A stretch of DNA of 64,000 nucleotides from an uncultured Oscillospiraceae bacterium (GTDB taxonomy: Bacteria > Bacillota > Clostridia > Oscillospirales > Ruminococcaceae), in NCBI GenBank assembly GCA_934481355.1, contig CAKSPH010000004.1, positions 44,815 to 108,814 of the forward strand, given 5' to 3'. Positions 51,015 through 59,796 of this stretch are shown here, piece by piece. The notes under the pieces are model-generated. The model worked only from the letters and a program-made list of their open reading frames with translations. It was not told where the DNA came from and did no database searches. Both the position numbers and the translations under genes were made by a program. The stretch's first letter is position 1. The number at the start of each line of letters is the position of its first letter.

Positions 51015-52910
51015 ATGAATCCAGATGAAAAATTAACGATGAAGCAGGCGCTGGAAGAGGTCGAAACGCTCAGGCGGATATTTCCGTCAGTAAGGCTTCT
51101 GAGCGGGGAGCAGCTTAAAGAAGGCTCCACCAGCCCCGCCGGGGATATTTCCATTGACGGGATAAAGGCAGACTGCGGAAGCCGTATAGCAGTCAGCGCG
51201 CTGAATGAAAAAAAGCAGATCACAAAGCTGGAACTTTCCGGATCGGATATGCTTCAGATCATCGCGCAGTATGTTGAGATAGACGGGATCCCTCATGTCA
51301 TTGAGATGGCGAAAAAGCTCTCCGGGGACTCGCTGATGTATCCCGGCGACAAGCAGGATCTGGCAGCAAAGCTCACCGGCAGCAACCAGGAATTATACAT
51401 CGACTCCCTCACCGGCGCCTACAACCGCCGCTATTTTGAGGAGTTCCTGAAAAATACGCCTACCTCCGCGGGCGTTGTGATGATCGACCTTGACGACTTC
51501 AAGCTGTATAACGATTCCTGCGGTCACGAATCCGGGGATACCGTCCTGCATTCCACGGTGGATACCATCAGGAAGTGTATCCGCGCGACAGATACGCTGG
51601 TGCGCTACGGCGGTGATGAGTTCCTGATCATAATGCCGGGTATCACCGACGACCGTTTCACTCAGCAGCTGCGGTACATAAAACGGCGTATCCACAAGAC
51701 GGATATCCCCGGATATTCCGGGCAGCTCTCTGTCAGCATAGGCGGCGTGCTTGCCGTGAACGAGCCGCTCATCAGCGCAGTTGCGCGTGCCGACGAGAAT
51801 ATGTACCTTGCAAAGAACCGCAAGAACACTGTCGTTACAGACGACAGCAAGCTTTCCGGAAACAACGCGGACAAGCTCAGCATCATGATCGTTGACGACT
51901 CCGAGCTCAACCGCGAGATCCTTTCCTCCATGCTAAGCAGCGAGTTCAACATTCTGGAAGCCGCCAACGGCGAGACCTGCCTTTCAATGCTGGAGAAATA
52001 CGGCACCGATATTTCCATCGTCCTGCTGGACATCGTTATGCCCGGAATGAGCGGCTTCGATGTTCTCAGGGTGATGAACGCCGATCACCTTATAGAGGAT
52101 ATTCCGGTCATTATGATATCCAGCGACAATTCAGACTCTTCCGTGCGGGAAGCCTACGAAATGGGCGTTTCCGACTACATCAGCAGACCCTTTGACGCAA
52201 AGGTGGTATATCACCGCGTATTCAACACGATAAAGCTGTACTCCAAGCAGCGCCGCCTCGTGAAGCTTGTCACCGACCAGATAAACGAAAAGGAAAAGAA
52301 CAACAGCATGATGATAGGAATTCTCAGCCAGATCGTAGAATTCCGCAACGGCGAAAGCGGACTTCATGTTGTGCATATACACACCCTCACGGAAATGCTG
52401 CTGGAACAGCTTGTGAAAAAGACCGACAAATACAAGCTCAGCAGCACTGACAAGATGCTAATTCCAACAGCCTCGGCGCTGCATGATATCGGAAAGATAG
52501 GCATTGACGACAAGATACTAAACAAGCCCGGCAGGCTTACCAGGGAAGAATTTGAGATAATGAAGACTCACACGGTCATCGGCGCCCAAATGATAGAGAG
52601 CCTTGAACAGTACCAGAACGAGGAACTCATAAAGATAGCGCATGAAATATGCCGCTGGCACCATGAACGCTGGGACGGAAAAGGCTATCCCGACGGACTT
52701 AAGGGCGATGAAATACCGATCTCCGCGCAGATAGTATCCCTCGCGGACGTTTATGACGCGCTGATAAGCAAACGCGTTTACAAGAAGGCGCTCCCGCATG
52801 AAACTGCAATAAAGATGATACTCGACGGCGAATGCGGTCAGTTCAATCCTATCCTGCTCAACTGCCTGATCGACATAAATCAGGAAATAAAGAAAAAATT
52901 CAACACATGA
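51015..52910 (+). CDS. GGDEF - receiver - HD-GYP protein (c-di-GMP synthesis and breakdown)
   Basis: A 631-residue cytoplasmic protein with three output or input modules. After about 125 N-terminal residues of unknown fold comes a GGDEF domain (about 128-285) with the intact active site YGGDEF and an RATD inhibitory site five residues ahead. A receiver domain (about 290-410) follows, with acidic MIVDDSE and phospho-acceptor LLDIVMPGMSG. An HD-GYP phosphodiesterase (about 430-620) with LHDIGKIGIDD and HHERWDGKGYPDGLKGDEI ends the protein. Both enzyme sites look complete, so phosphorylation of the receiver may set the balance between making and degrading c-di-GMP. Start: ATG with AAGGAG. Confidence 0.93.
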   Translation: MNPDEKLTMKQALEEVETLRRIFPSVRLLSGEQLKEGSTSPAGDISIDGIKADCGSRIAVSALNEKKQITKLELSGSDMLQIIAQYVEIDGIPHVIEMAKKLSGDSLMYPGDKQDLAAKLTGSNQELYIDSLTGAYNRRYFEEFLKNTPTSAGVVMIDLDDFKLYNDSCGHESGDTVLHSTVDTIRKCIRATDTLVRYGGDEFLIIMPGITDDRFTQQLRYIKRRIHKTDIPGYSGQLSVSIGGVLAVNEPLISAVARADENMYLAKNRKNTVVTDDSKLSGNNADKLSIMIVDDSELNREILSSMLSSEFNILEAANGETCLSMLEKYGTDISIVLLDIVMPGMSGFDVLRVMNADHLIEDIPVIMISSDNSDSSVREAYEMGVSDYISRPFDAKVVYHRVFNTIKLYSKQRRLVKLVTDQINEKEKNNSMMIGILSQIVEFRNGESGLHVVHIHTLTEMLLEQLVKKTDKYKLSSTDKMLIPTASALHDIGKIGIDDKILNKPGRLTREEFEIMKTHTVIGAQMIESLEQYQNEELIKIAHEICRWHHERWDGKGYPDGLKGDEIPISAQIVSLADVYDALISKRVYKKALPHETAIKMILDGECGQFNPILLNCLIDINQEIKKKFNT

Positions 52911-52935
52911 TACAGTATAACAGTTCCGCATTCAA

Positions 52936-53105
52936 TTAAGGTAACCTCTAAAAACCGGGACACGAGCAGATTTCGTATATGACTTATATCAGATGCTAGG
53001 CGTCAAACCGCAGTAATACTGTATGTATTTCAAGGTTTGACAACGAAGCAGATGATATAAGTCATAGAAATCTGCCGTGAAGGAGGTTTTTAGAGGTTAC
53101 CTTAA
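52936..53105. repeat. Repeat family copy A (complete, MITE-like folded element)
   Basis: A 170-base non-coding element between two convergent genes. The outermost 21 bases are perfect inverted repeats (TTAAGGTAACCTCTAAAAAC at the left end and its complement at the right). Inside, GCAGATTTC pairs with GAAATCTGC, then ATGACTTATATCA with TGATATAAGTCAT, then TGC with GCA across a GA/GA mismatch. GTCAAACC pairs with GGTTTGAC, and AATAC with GTATT around the loop TGTAT. Nearly the whole element folds into one long arm. No open frame is present. The ends recur at 35246-35302 and 63852. Confidence 0.9.
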
Positions 53106-53118
53106 ATGTTACCCAAAG

Positions 53119-54882
53119 TTATACGACCTGCCCGCCGTTTACATAAAGGTGATATCCGTTGGAAACTATCTGGGACACATCGCCGTCAAACTCAGTTATG
53201 TAGCTGTCGGCTGTAAGCTCCCACTCGGAATCCTTGTCGAGAGTAACCCTGACGGTTCCGCCATCGCCGTCTGGATTTACCGCGCCCTTTAAAGTAGACC
53301 CCGTAAGGGTCATGTCAAGGCTGGATATGCTGTCCACAAGGATATTGCCTTCGATGTTCTGGGTCTCAGCGTTCAGGATAACGTCGCCGCCGTTTGACCC
53401 GTGGGTGCCCCAGCCGCGCGAACTGGAATTGCCCTCCACCCGCAGGAATGTATCGTCCGCCAGCGTGAACTCAACGTTCTTCAGGGAAATCGTGCAGTCT
53501 GTATTCGTGACGTAGAACATATCCCCGGAGAGCCCGGTTATGCTGCCGCCCTCGGCAGTGAAGCAGGCCTCGCCGATATCCGCGTCGCCGGACATACTCT
53601 GATATATCATTATGGTGTGGATATTCTCGTCCGGGTCGCCATTGTAGGTTTCGGACATATTGCCGGAAAGGGTGCAGTTGGTCAGCTTTACGCTGTTCTT
53701 TCCCTCGACGACTACGCCCTCGCTGGCATTAGCCGTGAGCTCCGCATTGTTGACCGTTACATCAGCAGTGGAGTACACCGCCGGGCTTCCGGTGCCGTTG
53801 GTGACGTACTTTCCGCCGTTTACCGTGACTGTTCCGCCGCCGCGGTCGGTCCTTACCGCCGCTGAGGAATTACCCTGCGTTTCAACGTCAAGGTTGTTCG
53901 CGGTCATCGTTCCTCCGCCGGTGGTCTGGATTCCTCCGGAGTTGCGCTCCGTGGTGCGGATAACGCTGTCGGATATCATAACGGAGGTTCCCTCGCCATA
54001 GCTGAACACGGCGTTTCCGTTTACCGCGCCTGTGTTGAATGTGGAATCGCTGATTATAACCTTTGCGCCGTTCGCTGCGAGAAGTCCGGCGTTCATGCCG
54101 TAGAAATCGCCGTTCTCCGTATTTGAGGAGCTGCCGCCGTTCTTGTTTACGGTTATGTTGGTGAGCACGGCCTCGGCGCTGTCTATGCGCAGGGCGTTCT
54201 CGTCATCGCCGATGGAGGTGTATTCCGTGTCGCTCTCCTCGGCGCTTTCCGTTATCGTGTTCGCGGAGGTTCCGTTCGATACCCCGCTGCTGCCGCCGAA
54301 TCCGCCTCCTGCCGCCATATTCTTCACCAGAACGGAAGCCGCAGTTCCGTCATCGTTGAGCGTAACCGCCAGCACGCTGCCAACTGTTATATCGTCAACG
54401 GAGCCGGCGCTGCTTCCCTGAAGGAATTCTAACGAGATCTCGGTGTCGTCTGTCACCGTGAATTCAACGCTGCTTCCGTTGGATTCAAAAGCGCTGCCGC
54501 TTTCACCGGGTCTTGCGGGAGGTTCTCCGTCAGGCGCAGAGCCGTTGTCCGAGGGCATTTCAGGGGGCGTACCGTCAGATATGGAGCCGTTATCGCTGTC
54601 TGCGGGCTTGTCAGGAGCCGCTCCGTCAGGCGCAGGGTTCATTGAAGCCGCTGTTATCTCGCCCTCATCAGCGGTTATCTTATTTCCGTCCACAGACGTT
54701 ACCTTTACGGTCTTGTGGCTCTGGGACTGCACTGCCTCTGCTGAATCAGAGGTCTGTGTTTCGAGCGTGGCGTGAGAATCCATCGAGGACGCCGCCTGGC
54801 TCTCCGTACTGCCGGAGCAGCCGGTAGCAGAAGCGGCAACTATCGCCGCGCATACTAAAGCAAAATATCTTGGTGTATTCAT
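53119..54882 (-). CDS. Parallel beta-helix lipoprotein
   Basis: A 587-residue exported lipoprotein (ASATGC lipobox). Residues about 25-150 form a low-complexity Asp/Pro/Gly/Ser-rich linker with PDGAAPDKPADSDNGS-like repeats. A domain including VEFTVTDDTEISLEFLQG follows. From about 230 to 560 the sequence has repeated short beta-strand units with regularly spaced Asn, Gly, Ser and Val (for example GAKVIISDSTFNTGAVNGNA), the pattern of a right-handed beta-helix. No catalytic motif was recognised. A surface carbohydrate-binding or adhesive role is possible. Confidence 0.8.
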   Translation of the reverse strand: MNTPRYFALVCAAIVAASATGCSGSTESQAASSMDSHATLETQTSDSAEAVQSQSHKTVKVTSVDGNKITADEGEITAASMNPAPDGAAPDKPADSDNGSISDGTPPEMPSDNGSAPDGEPPARPGESGSAFESNGSSVEFTVTDDTEISLEFLQGSSAGSVDDITVGSVLAVTLNDDGTAASVLVKNMAAGGGFGGSSGVSNGTSANTITESAEESDTEYTSIGDDENALRIDSAEAVLTNITVNKNGGSSSNTENGDFYGMNAGLLAANGAKVIISDSTFNTGAVNGNAVFSYGEGTSVMISDSVIRTTERNSGGIQTTGGGTMTANNLDVETQGNSSAAVRTDRGGGTVTVNGGKYVTNGTGSPAVYSTADVTVNNAELTANASEGVVVEGKNSVKLTNCTLSGNMSETYNGDPDENIHTIMIYQSMSGDADIGEACFTAEGGSITGLSGDMFYVTNTDCTISLKNVEFTLADDTFLRVEGNSSSRGWGTHGSNGGDVILNAETQNIEGNILVDSISSLDMTLTGSTLKGAVNPDGDGGTVRVTLDKDSEWELTADSYITEFDGDVSQIVSNGYHLYVNGGQVV

Positions 54883-55018
54883 AGTATCACTGCCTTTCTT
54901 TGCAGGAAGTGCCGTTTTTGTTTACAACCAGATTATAGCCCACTAACGTGATATTTTTGTGACATGACTGGTAACAATAACTGAATACACCGGGAAAAAT
55001 ACAGCAGATAAATGTGAA

Positions 55019-55044
55019 AAGCGCCGCAGGTAAATGCGGCGCTT
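55019..55044 (-). terminator. Terminator of the sensor-GGDEF gene
   Basis: AAGCGCCGCA with TGCGGCGCTT (10 bp). The minus strand continues TTTTCACATT. Confidence 0.85.
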
Positions 55045-55049
55045 ATAAT

Positions 55050-56927
55050 TCAATCCATGCGTACTGCTTTTCTCTGCCGCTTGTCCTCGTACATACGGGA
55101 ATCGGCAATCCTTATCATCTCGTCTATATCCACGGGAGCGCCTGTCATGGAGCTCTCCCAGCCAACGCTTATCCCGACCGGATAAGGTTTCCCTGAGCGG
55201 CCGTTGTATTCGTCAAGATAACCGCGCGCCTGCGCTATATACTCCTCCGGGTCAAAATCGCTCCCGGAGGCTATTACGGCAAACTCATCCCCGCCGAAAC
55301 GCGAGCAGGCGATGTTTCCGCCGTTATACACCAGGGAAGCCGCGACCGTCTTTATCGCGCAGTCGCCCTCCGTGTGGCCGAAGTTGTCGTTGATGTATTT
55401 CAGCCTGTCCATGTCTATGGAGAACACATACATCTTTTCCCCGGTGTTGCGCTTCTCAAATTCCTTGTAGAATCCACGGCGGTTGAGCAGACCTGTCAGC
55501 GGGTCGTGAATATGCATTTCGGCAAGCTCGCTGTTCGCACGCTCCAGCTTTACGCAGTTGGTAAGGTTTTCGAGGAGCTGTGAAATATTGCCGATGTAGC
55601 GCCTCCGGTTGGAATAGACGAAATCATCTGCAAAGGCGATATCAGCGCAGGCGTAGCCGATTATCTTCTCCATGAAGTGAAGCGGCGAGAAGTACAGCAC
55701 ATCGTGATTTTCCAGCACGCCCTCCATATCCGGCAGAAGCTCGCACGCAGGGAAAATAATGCTGTCCGTGAAGATATCATCGCGGTTTCGGTGCATGAAG
55801 CAGTTCACGTTTTCAGTAAAGAGCTCGTTATATCGCAGGGAGCCCGGCTCGTTCTCAAAAATATCGGTATTCACGCAGAACCACTCGACATAGTCCCCAT
55901 GATTTCCCATGGTCCTGGCAAGCTCCTGAAGATTCCCGCATTTGGTAGCCTTGCGCAGGAAGCTGAACATAAAGTCCTCATGCCACGCGGAATTTCCGAC
56001 GCGTTCATAAAGCTGGAGTATCTTCTCACATGGTTCGTGAGCCAAAAGCTCCACGCACCCGCAGGACTGACCAAGCCGCATCTGATACTGGACAAACTCC
56101 GTAACCGGATCGCGGTGCTCTCCGGAGATAAGCGCCATAGCGCGTTCTCCTGCCGATGAGTGATCCACGCAGCCGGTAGTAAGCCGCGGCTGGTAGTATT
56201 TTTCAAGCGCAATTCCGTCGAATCCGGTGACGATCACATCTTCAGGAACCCTTATACCTCTCTTGAACAGATACTGACAAACGGCTATCGCCATGGAATC
56301 ATTGAAGCAGACTATCGCCTGCGGCAATGGAAGCCCGGTCTCCATGAACTTGTCCATTGCCTGCTCAGTCGGGACGTTCCAGAAATCTCCATATCCGATT
56401 CGCCGCTCGTCCAGTTCAAGCCCATACTCCCTGAATATGCTGCGGCAGCATGAAAGGCGCTCCTCAGAAAATGCATTGCCCCTGAATCCCGCCATGAGGT
56501 TTATGGTACGACAGCCATGAACCTCTATAACATGGCGAAGTATCTTCTCAAATGTGGTAACATAGTCAAAGCGAATGCAGGAGGCTCCCGCAAATTCCCT
56601 GTCCAGCGTGACTACCGGAATACCCGCGTTTACGCCCGCTTCTACAAGCTTCCCGCTGACCTCATCGTTCATTATCGACTCCGGCAGGATAACCAGCGCG
56701 TCCAGCAGGTCGATGTTCACCAGACGGTATATCCCTGCCTCTCCCGCGATGTCTCCGGCACTTTCTCCATTGTTCGCGTAAAGGTCGCAGAACGACGAGA
56801 ATATCATTACCTTCCAGCCGGACCTTACCGCGCTGGAACAGATAGAATCCACTATTCCCTTGACGTCCTCGTTAGTTATCTTAGAGCAGCAAATCCCGAG
56901 TATTTTGTATTTTTTCACATTCAGCAT
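55050..56927 (-). CDS. Diguanylate cyclase with LacI-type periplasmic-binding-like sensor
   Basis: A 625-residue protein without signal peptide or membrane helix. Residues about 5-295 resemble the effector domain of LacI/GalR regulators (ILGICCSKITNEDVKGIVDS, ALVILPESI, PVVTLDREFAGASCI, IVCFNDSMAIAVCQYLFKRG, DVIVTGFDGIALEKYYQPRL), but there is no DNA-binding helix-turn-helix. A helical linker (about 300-460) leads to a GGDEF domain (about 465-620) with HDPLTGLLNRRGFYKEF and the active site RFGGDEFAV. It is probably a cytoplasmic sugar- or metabolite-sensing c-di-GMP synthase. Start: ATG at 56927 behind AAGGGACGTG. Confidence 0.9.
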   Translation of the reverse strand: MLNVKKYKILGICCSKITNEDVKGIVDSICSSAVRSGWKVMIFSSFCDLYANNGESAGDIAGEAGIYRLVNIDLLDALVILPESIMNDEVSGKLVEAGVNAGIPVVTLDREFAGASCIRFDYVTTFEKILRHVIEVHGCRTINLMAGFRGNAFSEERLSCCRSIFREYGLELDERRIGYGDFWNVPTEQAMDKFMETGLPLPQAIVCFNDSMAIAVCQYLFKRGIRVPEDVIVTGFDGIALEKYYQPRLTTGCVDHSSAGERAMALISGEHRDPVTEFVQYQMRLGQSCGCVELLAHEPCEKILQLYERVGNSAWHEDFMFSFLRKATKCGNLQELARTMGNHGDYVEWFCVNTDIFENEPGSLRYNELFTENVNCFMHRNRDDIFTDSIIFPACELLPDMEGVLENHDVLYFSPLHFMEKIIGYACADIAFADDFVYSNRRRYIGNISQLLENLTNCVKLERANSELAEMHIHDPLTGLLNRRGFYKEFEKRNTGEKMYVFSIDMDRLKYINDNFGHTEGDCAIKTVAASLVYNGGNIACSRFGGDEFAVIASGSDFDPEEYIAQARGYLDEYNGRSGKPYPVGISVGWESSMTGAPVDIDEMIRIADSRMYEDKRQRKAVRMD

Positions 56928-56965
56928 GGTATCACGTCCCTTAACATGGAGTATATAATATATTT

Positions 56966-56994
56966 ATAATACCACACGCGTGCTTATTTGTCAA
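56966..56994 (-). promoter_or_regulatory. Promoter for the sensor-GGDEF gene
   Basis: Minus strand TTGACA (56989-56994), 17-base spacer, TATTAT (56966-56971). Confidence 0.8.
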
Positions 56995-57046
56995 TTATTC
57001 TTGCCGGACTTTTTGCTGATAGAGCTTATATTCACGCTGCATTGCC

Positions 57047-57075
57047 TTGACAAAATAACATAGTTCGTGTATAAT
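57047..57075 (+). promoter_or_regulatory. Promoter for the repeat-containing lipoprotein gene
   Basis: TTGACA (57047-57052), 17-base spacer, TATAAT (57070-57075). Confidence 0.88.
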
Positions 57076-57117
57076 CTTGATTACAGAGCTGATTCTGATT
57101 ATTGGTAAGGAGTTTAT

Positions 57118-57804
57118 ATGAAAAAGATATTCGCGGTGCTTGCCGCCGCATTCCTGATGACCGGCTGCGCAGGAAAGACATCGTCACAGCCCGATGGCCT
57201 CACTCCCGAAACTAAAAACACCTCGTCACAGCCAGAAAGCGCCGCCGTGACCGAACAGACCGGGAGCACCTCTGCGCCCGAACAGACCGAGAGCACCGCT
57301 GCGACCGAACAGACCGGGAGCACCTCTGCGACCGAACAGACCGGGAGCACCTCTGCGACCGAACAGACCGGGAGCACCGCTGCGACGGAAGAACCGGCGG
57401 AATCCCATACGGAGGAAGCCGCTGACTCCGGCAGCCCGATAACCGTAAACTACGCCGGGGACGTAATTATTCCTGAAAGCGCGAAGGTGTTCGAATTTTC
57501 CGCCGCCGGAGCCCTGCAGCCTGTCCAGACTGTATTCACCGCCAGCCGCACGGTCGCTGACCTGAAAGTGCTTGCGCTGACCTACGAGGATATAGACGAG
57601 GACGGAAACATCACGTTTTCCGTTGAAGAGCTCATGACTATCCCGGAGTTCACCGCGGACTCCGTGCTGAATGCAAGCCTTGAATATATAGGCACGATAC
57701 CGAACAACGGAATATCCTACACCGACCCTGACGCCGGAAAAACGCGCCGCTTCGCGGTCAACATGAGCGGAAAGGACGGCTCGCTGTTCCTCTGGGAGTT
57801 CTGA
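57118..57804 (+). CDS. Lipoprotein with Thr/Glu/Ser tandem repeats
   Basis: A 228-residue exported lipoprotein (FLMTGC lipobox). Residues about 45-89 are five copies of a nine-residue unit (TEQTGSTSA and variants) forming a flexible stalk. The remaining 120 residues are a compact domain with PITVNYAGDVIIPESAKVFE and VLALTYEDIDEDGNITFSVE, which I do not recognise. The calcium-loop-like DIDEDGNITF might bind a metal. Own promoter and a ribosome site AAGGAG. It is convergent with mazF. Confidence 0.75.
   Translation: MKKIFAVLAAAFLMTGCAGKTSSQPDGLTPETKNTSSQPESAAVTEQTGSTSAPEQTESTAATEQTGSTSATEQTGSTSATEQTGSTAATEEPAESHTEEAADSGSPITVNYAGDVIIPESAKVFEFSAAGALQPVQTVFTASRTVADLKVLALTYEDIDEDGNITFSVEELMTIPEFTADSVLNASLEYIGTIPNNGISYTDPDAGKTRRFAVNMSGKDGSLFLWEF
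57250..57384 (+). repeat. Five 27-bp tandem coding repeats
   Basis: Units of 27 bases begin at 57250, 57277, 57304, 57331 and 57358. Units 3 and 4 look identical, suggesting recent expansion or conversion. Confidence 0.9.
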
Positions 57805-57817
57805 CGGCACGAAAAAA

Positions 57818-57838
57818 GGGGCTGAATATCCCAGCCCC
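57818..57838 (-). terminator. Terminator of mazF
   Basis: GGGGCTG ... CAGCCCC with the minus strand continuing CCTTTTTTC. Confidence 0.8.
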
Positions 57839-57848
57839 GCAAGAAATA

Positions 57849-58190
57849 TCACAGACCGAAGCTCACTGAAAGAGCATTGTTCACCTGCGACATGGCGTCG
57901 TTGTCAAGCTCGCCCATGCGCTCTTTAAGCCGCCTTTTATCCAATGTACGCACCTGCTCCAGAAGCACTATGGAGTCCTTCGCAAGTCCGCAGGAAGCGG
58001 CATTCAGCGAAATATGTGTCGGAAGCTTCGATTTGTCCTTCTGGCTAGTTATTGCAGCGGCTATCACGGTGGGGCTGTGCTTGTTCCCGATATCGTTCTG
58101 GACTATCAGCACCGGACGTATTCCGCCCTGCTCTGAGCCTACCACCGGGCTTAGGTCCGCATAATAGATCTCTCCGCGTTTCACCAGCAT
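57849..58190 (-). CDS. MazF/PemK-type endoribonuclease toxin
   Basis: A 113-residue EndoA/MazF-like mRNA interferase. It has the family N-terminus VKRGEIYYADLSPVVGSEQG, the catalytic Arg in GGIRPVLIVQND, the conserved ITSQ after AAA, and LLEQVRTLDKRRLKERMG. It is cytoplasmic. The ATG at 58190 has AAAGGA about ten bases ahead. Normally an antitoxin gene lies directly upstream, but here only about 170 bases separate it from the divergent dGTPase gene and no MazE- or RHH-like frame was found. Confidence 0.9.
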   Translation of the reverse strand: MLVKRGEIYYADLSPVVGSEQGGIRPVLIVQNDIGNKHSPTVIAAAITSQKDKSKLPTHISLNAASCGLAKDSIVLLEQVRTLDKRRLKERMGELDNDAMSQVNNALSVSFGL

Positions 58191-58361
58191 TTAAAATCAT
58201 TCCTTTCATATTGATCCTTTACGTCTGTTCCGGGTTTCCGGTTCAACGTTATTATTGCCTGCACCCTGAAAGTTATACAGGCTGTTTTCATAAAACGGAG
58301 ATCCCCGGCACTATATTTTATTCCTTTATGACTAATTAAGTTACTGGAACAGGAGTACAAA

Positions 58362-59777
58362 ATGCCTGAACTCACATGGGACAGAATACTTTCACCGAAC
58401 AGGAGCAGACCAAACGCCGGGGCGCGTCCCGGGGACGTCCGCTCGGAATTTGCCCGGGACTACCACCGCATAATCAGCAGCGCCAGCTTCAGGCGGCTTC
58501 AGGATAAAACGCAGGTTTTTCCGCTTGACCGCGGTGATTTCGTCAGGACGCGACTTACGCACTCGCTGGAGGTGTCCTCGTTCGCGGGTTCCATCGGTGA
58601 CACGGCGCTCGCCCGTCTGATGGGCTCACGCCCGGAGATAACCCCGCAGATACGGCAGGACTGCGCCGAGATACTCCGCTGCGCCGGGCTTATCCACGAT
58701 ATAGGGAACCCGCCGTTTGGTCATTTCGGGGAGTTCACCATACGCGAGTGGTTCTCCGAAAAGCTCCCGGAGCTGGAATTCTGCGGGCAGAAAGTCACCG
58801 GTCTCCTGACGGAGCAGCAGTGCGCCGACCTCACGAATTTCGAGGGCAACGCGCAAGTCCTGAGGGTTCTGACAAAGCTCCATTATTTCATCGACGAGCA
58901 CGGAATGAATCTCACCCACGCCCTGCTCAACACCATAATAAAATATCCGGTGCCGTCCACCGGTATAGACCGCCGGAGCGGGGATATCCGCACCAAGAAG
59001 ATGGGCTATTTCGCTTCCGAGCAGAAGCTGTACGAAAACATCATAGCCTCCACGGGGGCGGCAGACTGCCGCTATCCCCTCACATGGCTTCTTGAAGCCG
59101 CGGACGATATCGCGTACAAGACCGCCGATATCGAAGACGCACAGCGCAAGGGGCTGATCTCCTACAACGCCCTGCTGGCGGAGCTCACCTCCCAGAAATT
59201 CGCCGGGCAGTGCCGCACCGAGGCTGAGCGTAATACCCTCGCCGCTGCGGCGGATAAACTCCGGCACTATCTCGCAAAGGCTCTGGACAACGGTATGCCC
59301 TCGCCGGAGGAAAACGCCGTACAGAACTGCATGGTGCGCATTCAGTCGCTGCTGATAAACTCCGCCGCTGACGCGTTCGTGGAACACTACGACGAGATAA
59401 TGAACGGCGAACTCCGCACGGAGCTTCTCAGCCTTTCACCCGCACGGGTGCTTGCGGACGCCCTCGGCGATATCGCGCTGAGATACGCGTTCCGCTCAAA
59501 GGAGATACTTCGCATAGAGCTCGCCGTGTCCCAGATGATGAACTTCCTGCTGGAGCGGCTGACCGGCGCGGCACTCCGGTTTGAGACCCCTCAGGAAAAG
59601 ATAACCGACAGCAAGCTGATAAGCGTGATTTCGGAGAACTACGTCAAGATATGCCGGCTGGGCTGGCACGATGAAAACTCCGAGCTGTACAGCCGCCTGC
59701 TGCTCGTCACCGACTACATCTGCGGAATGACGGACGGCTACGCCCGCCAGCTCTACCTTGAGCTGAACGGAAGATAA
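58362..59777 (+). CDS. dgt: dGTPase-like HD-domain triphosphohydrolase
   Basis: A 471-residue HD-superfamily enzyme that hydrolyses dGTP (or other dNTPs) to nucleoside and triphosphate. Visible features are FARDYHRIISSASFRRLQDK, the metal ligands in RTRLTHSLEVSSF and CAGLIHDIGNPPFGHFGE, DLTNFEGNAQVLRVL and DIAYKTADIEDAQRKGLI. Start: ATG behind ACAGGAGTAC. It is followed by a rhomboid gene after 19 bases, probably in the same transcript. Confidence 0.93.
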   Translation: MPELTWDRILSPNRSRPNAGARPGDVRSEFARDYHRIISSASFRRLQDKTQVFPLDRGDFVRTRLTHSLEVSSFAGSIGDTALARLMGSRPEITPQIRQDCAEILRCAGLIHDIGNPPFGHFGEFTIREWFSEKLPELEFCGQKVTGLLTEQQCADLTNFEGNAQVLRVLTKLHYFIDEHGMNLTHALLNTIIKYPVPSTGIDRRSGDIRTKKMGYFASEQKLYENIIASTGAADCRYPLTWLLEAADDIAYKTADIEDAQRKGLISYNALLAELTSQKFAGQCRTEAERNTLAAAADKLRHYLAKALDNGMPSPEENAVQNCMVRIQSLLINSAADAFVEHYDEIMNGELRTELLSLSPARVLADALGDIALRYAFRSKEILRIELAVSQMMNFLLERLTGAALRFETPQEKITDSKLISVISENYVKICRLGWHDENSELYSRLLLVTDYICGMTDGYARQLYLELNGR

Positions 59778-59796
59778 CGTACCCACGGAGGAAACA

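Noticed and set aside
58181..58291. A 36-residue frame upstream of mazF considered as antitoxin
   Set aside because: Too short and unlike MazE, RHH or AbrB antitoxins; no clear ribosome site. Kept only as a question in the findings.
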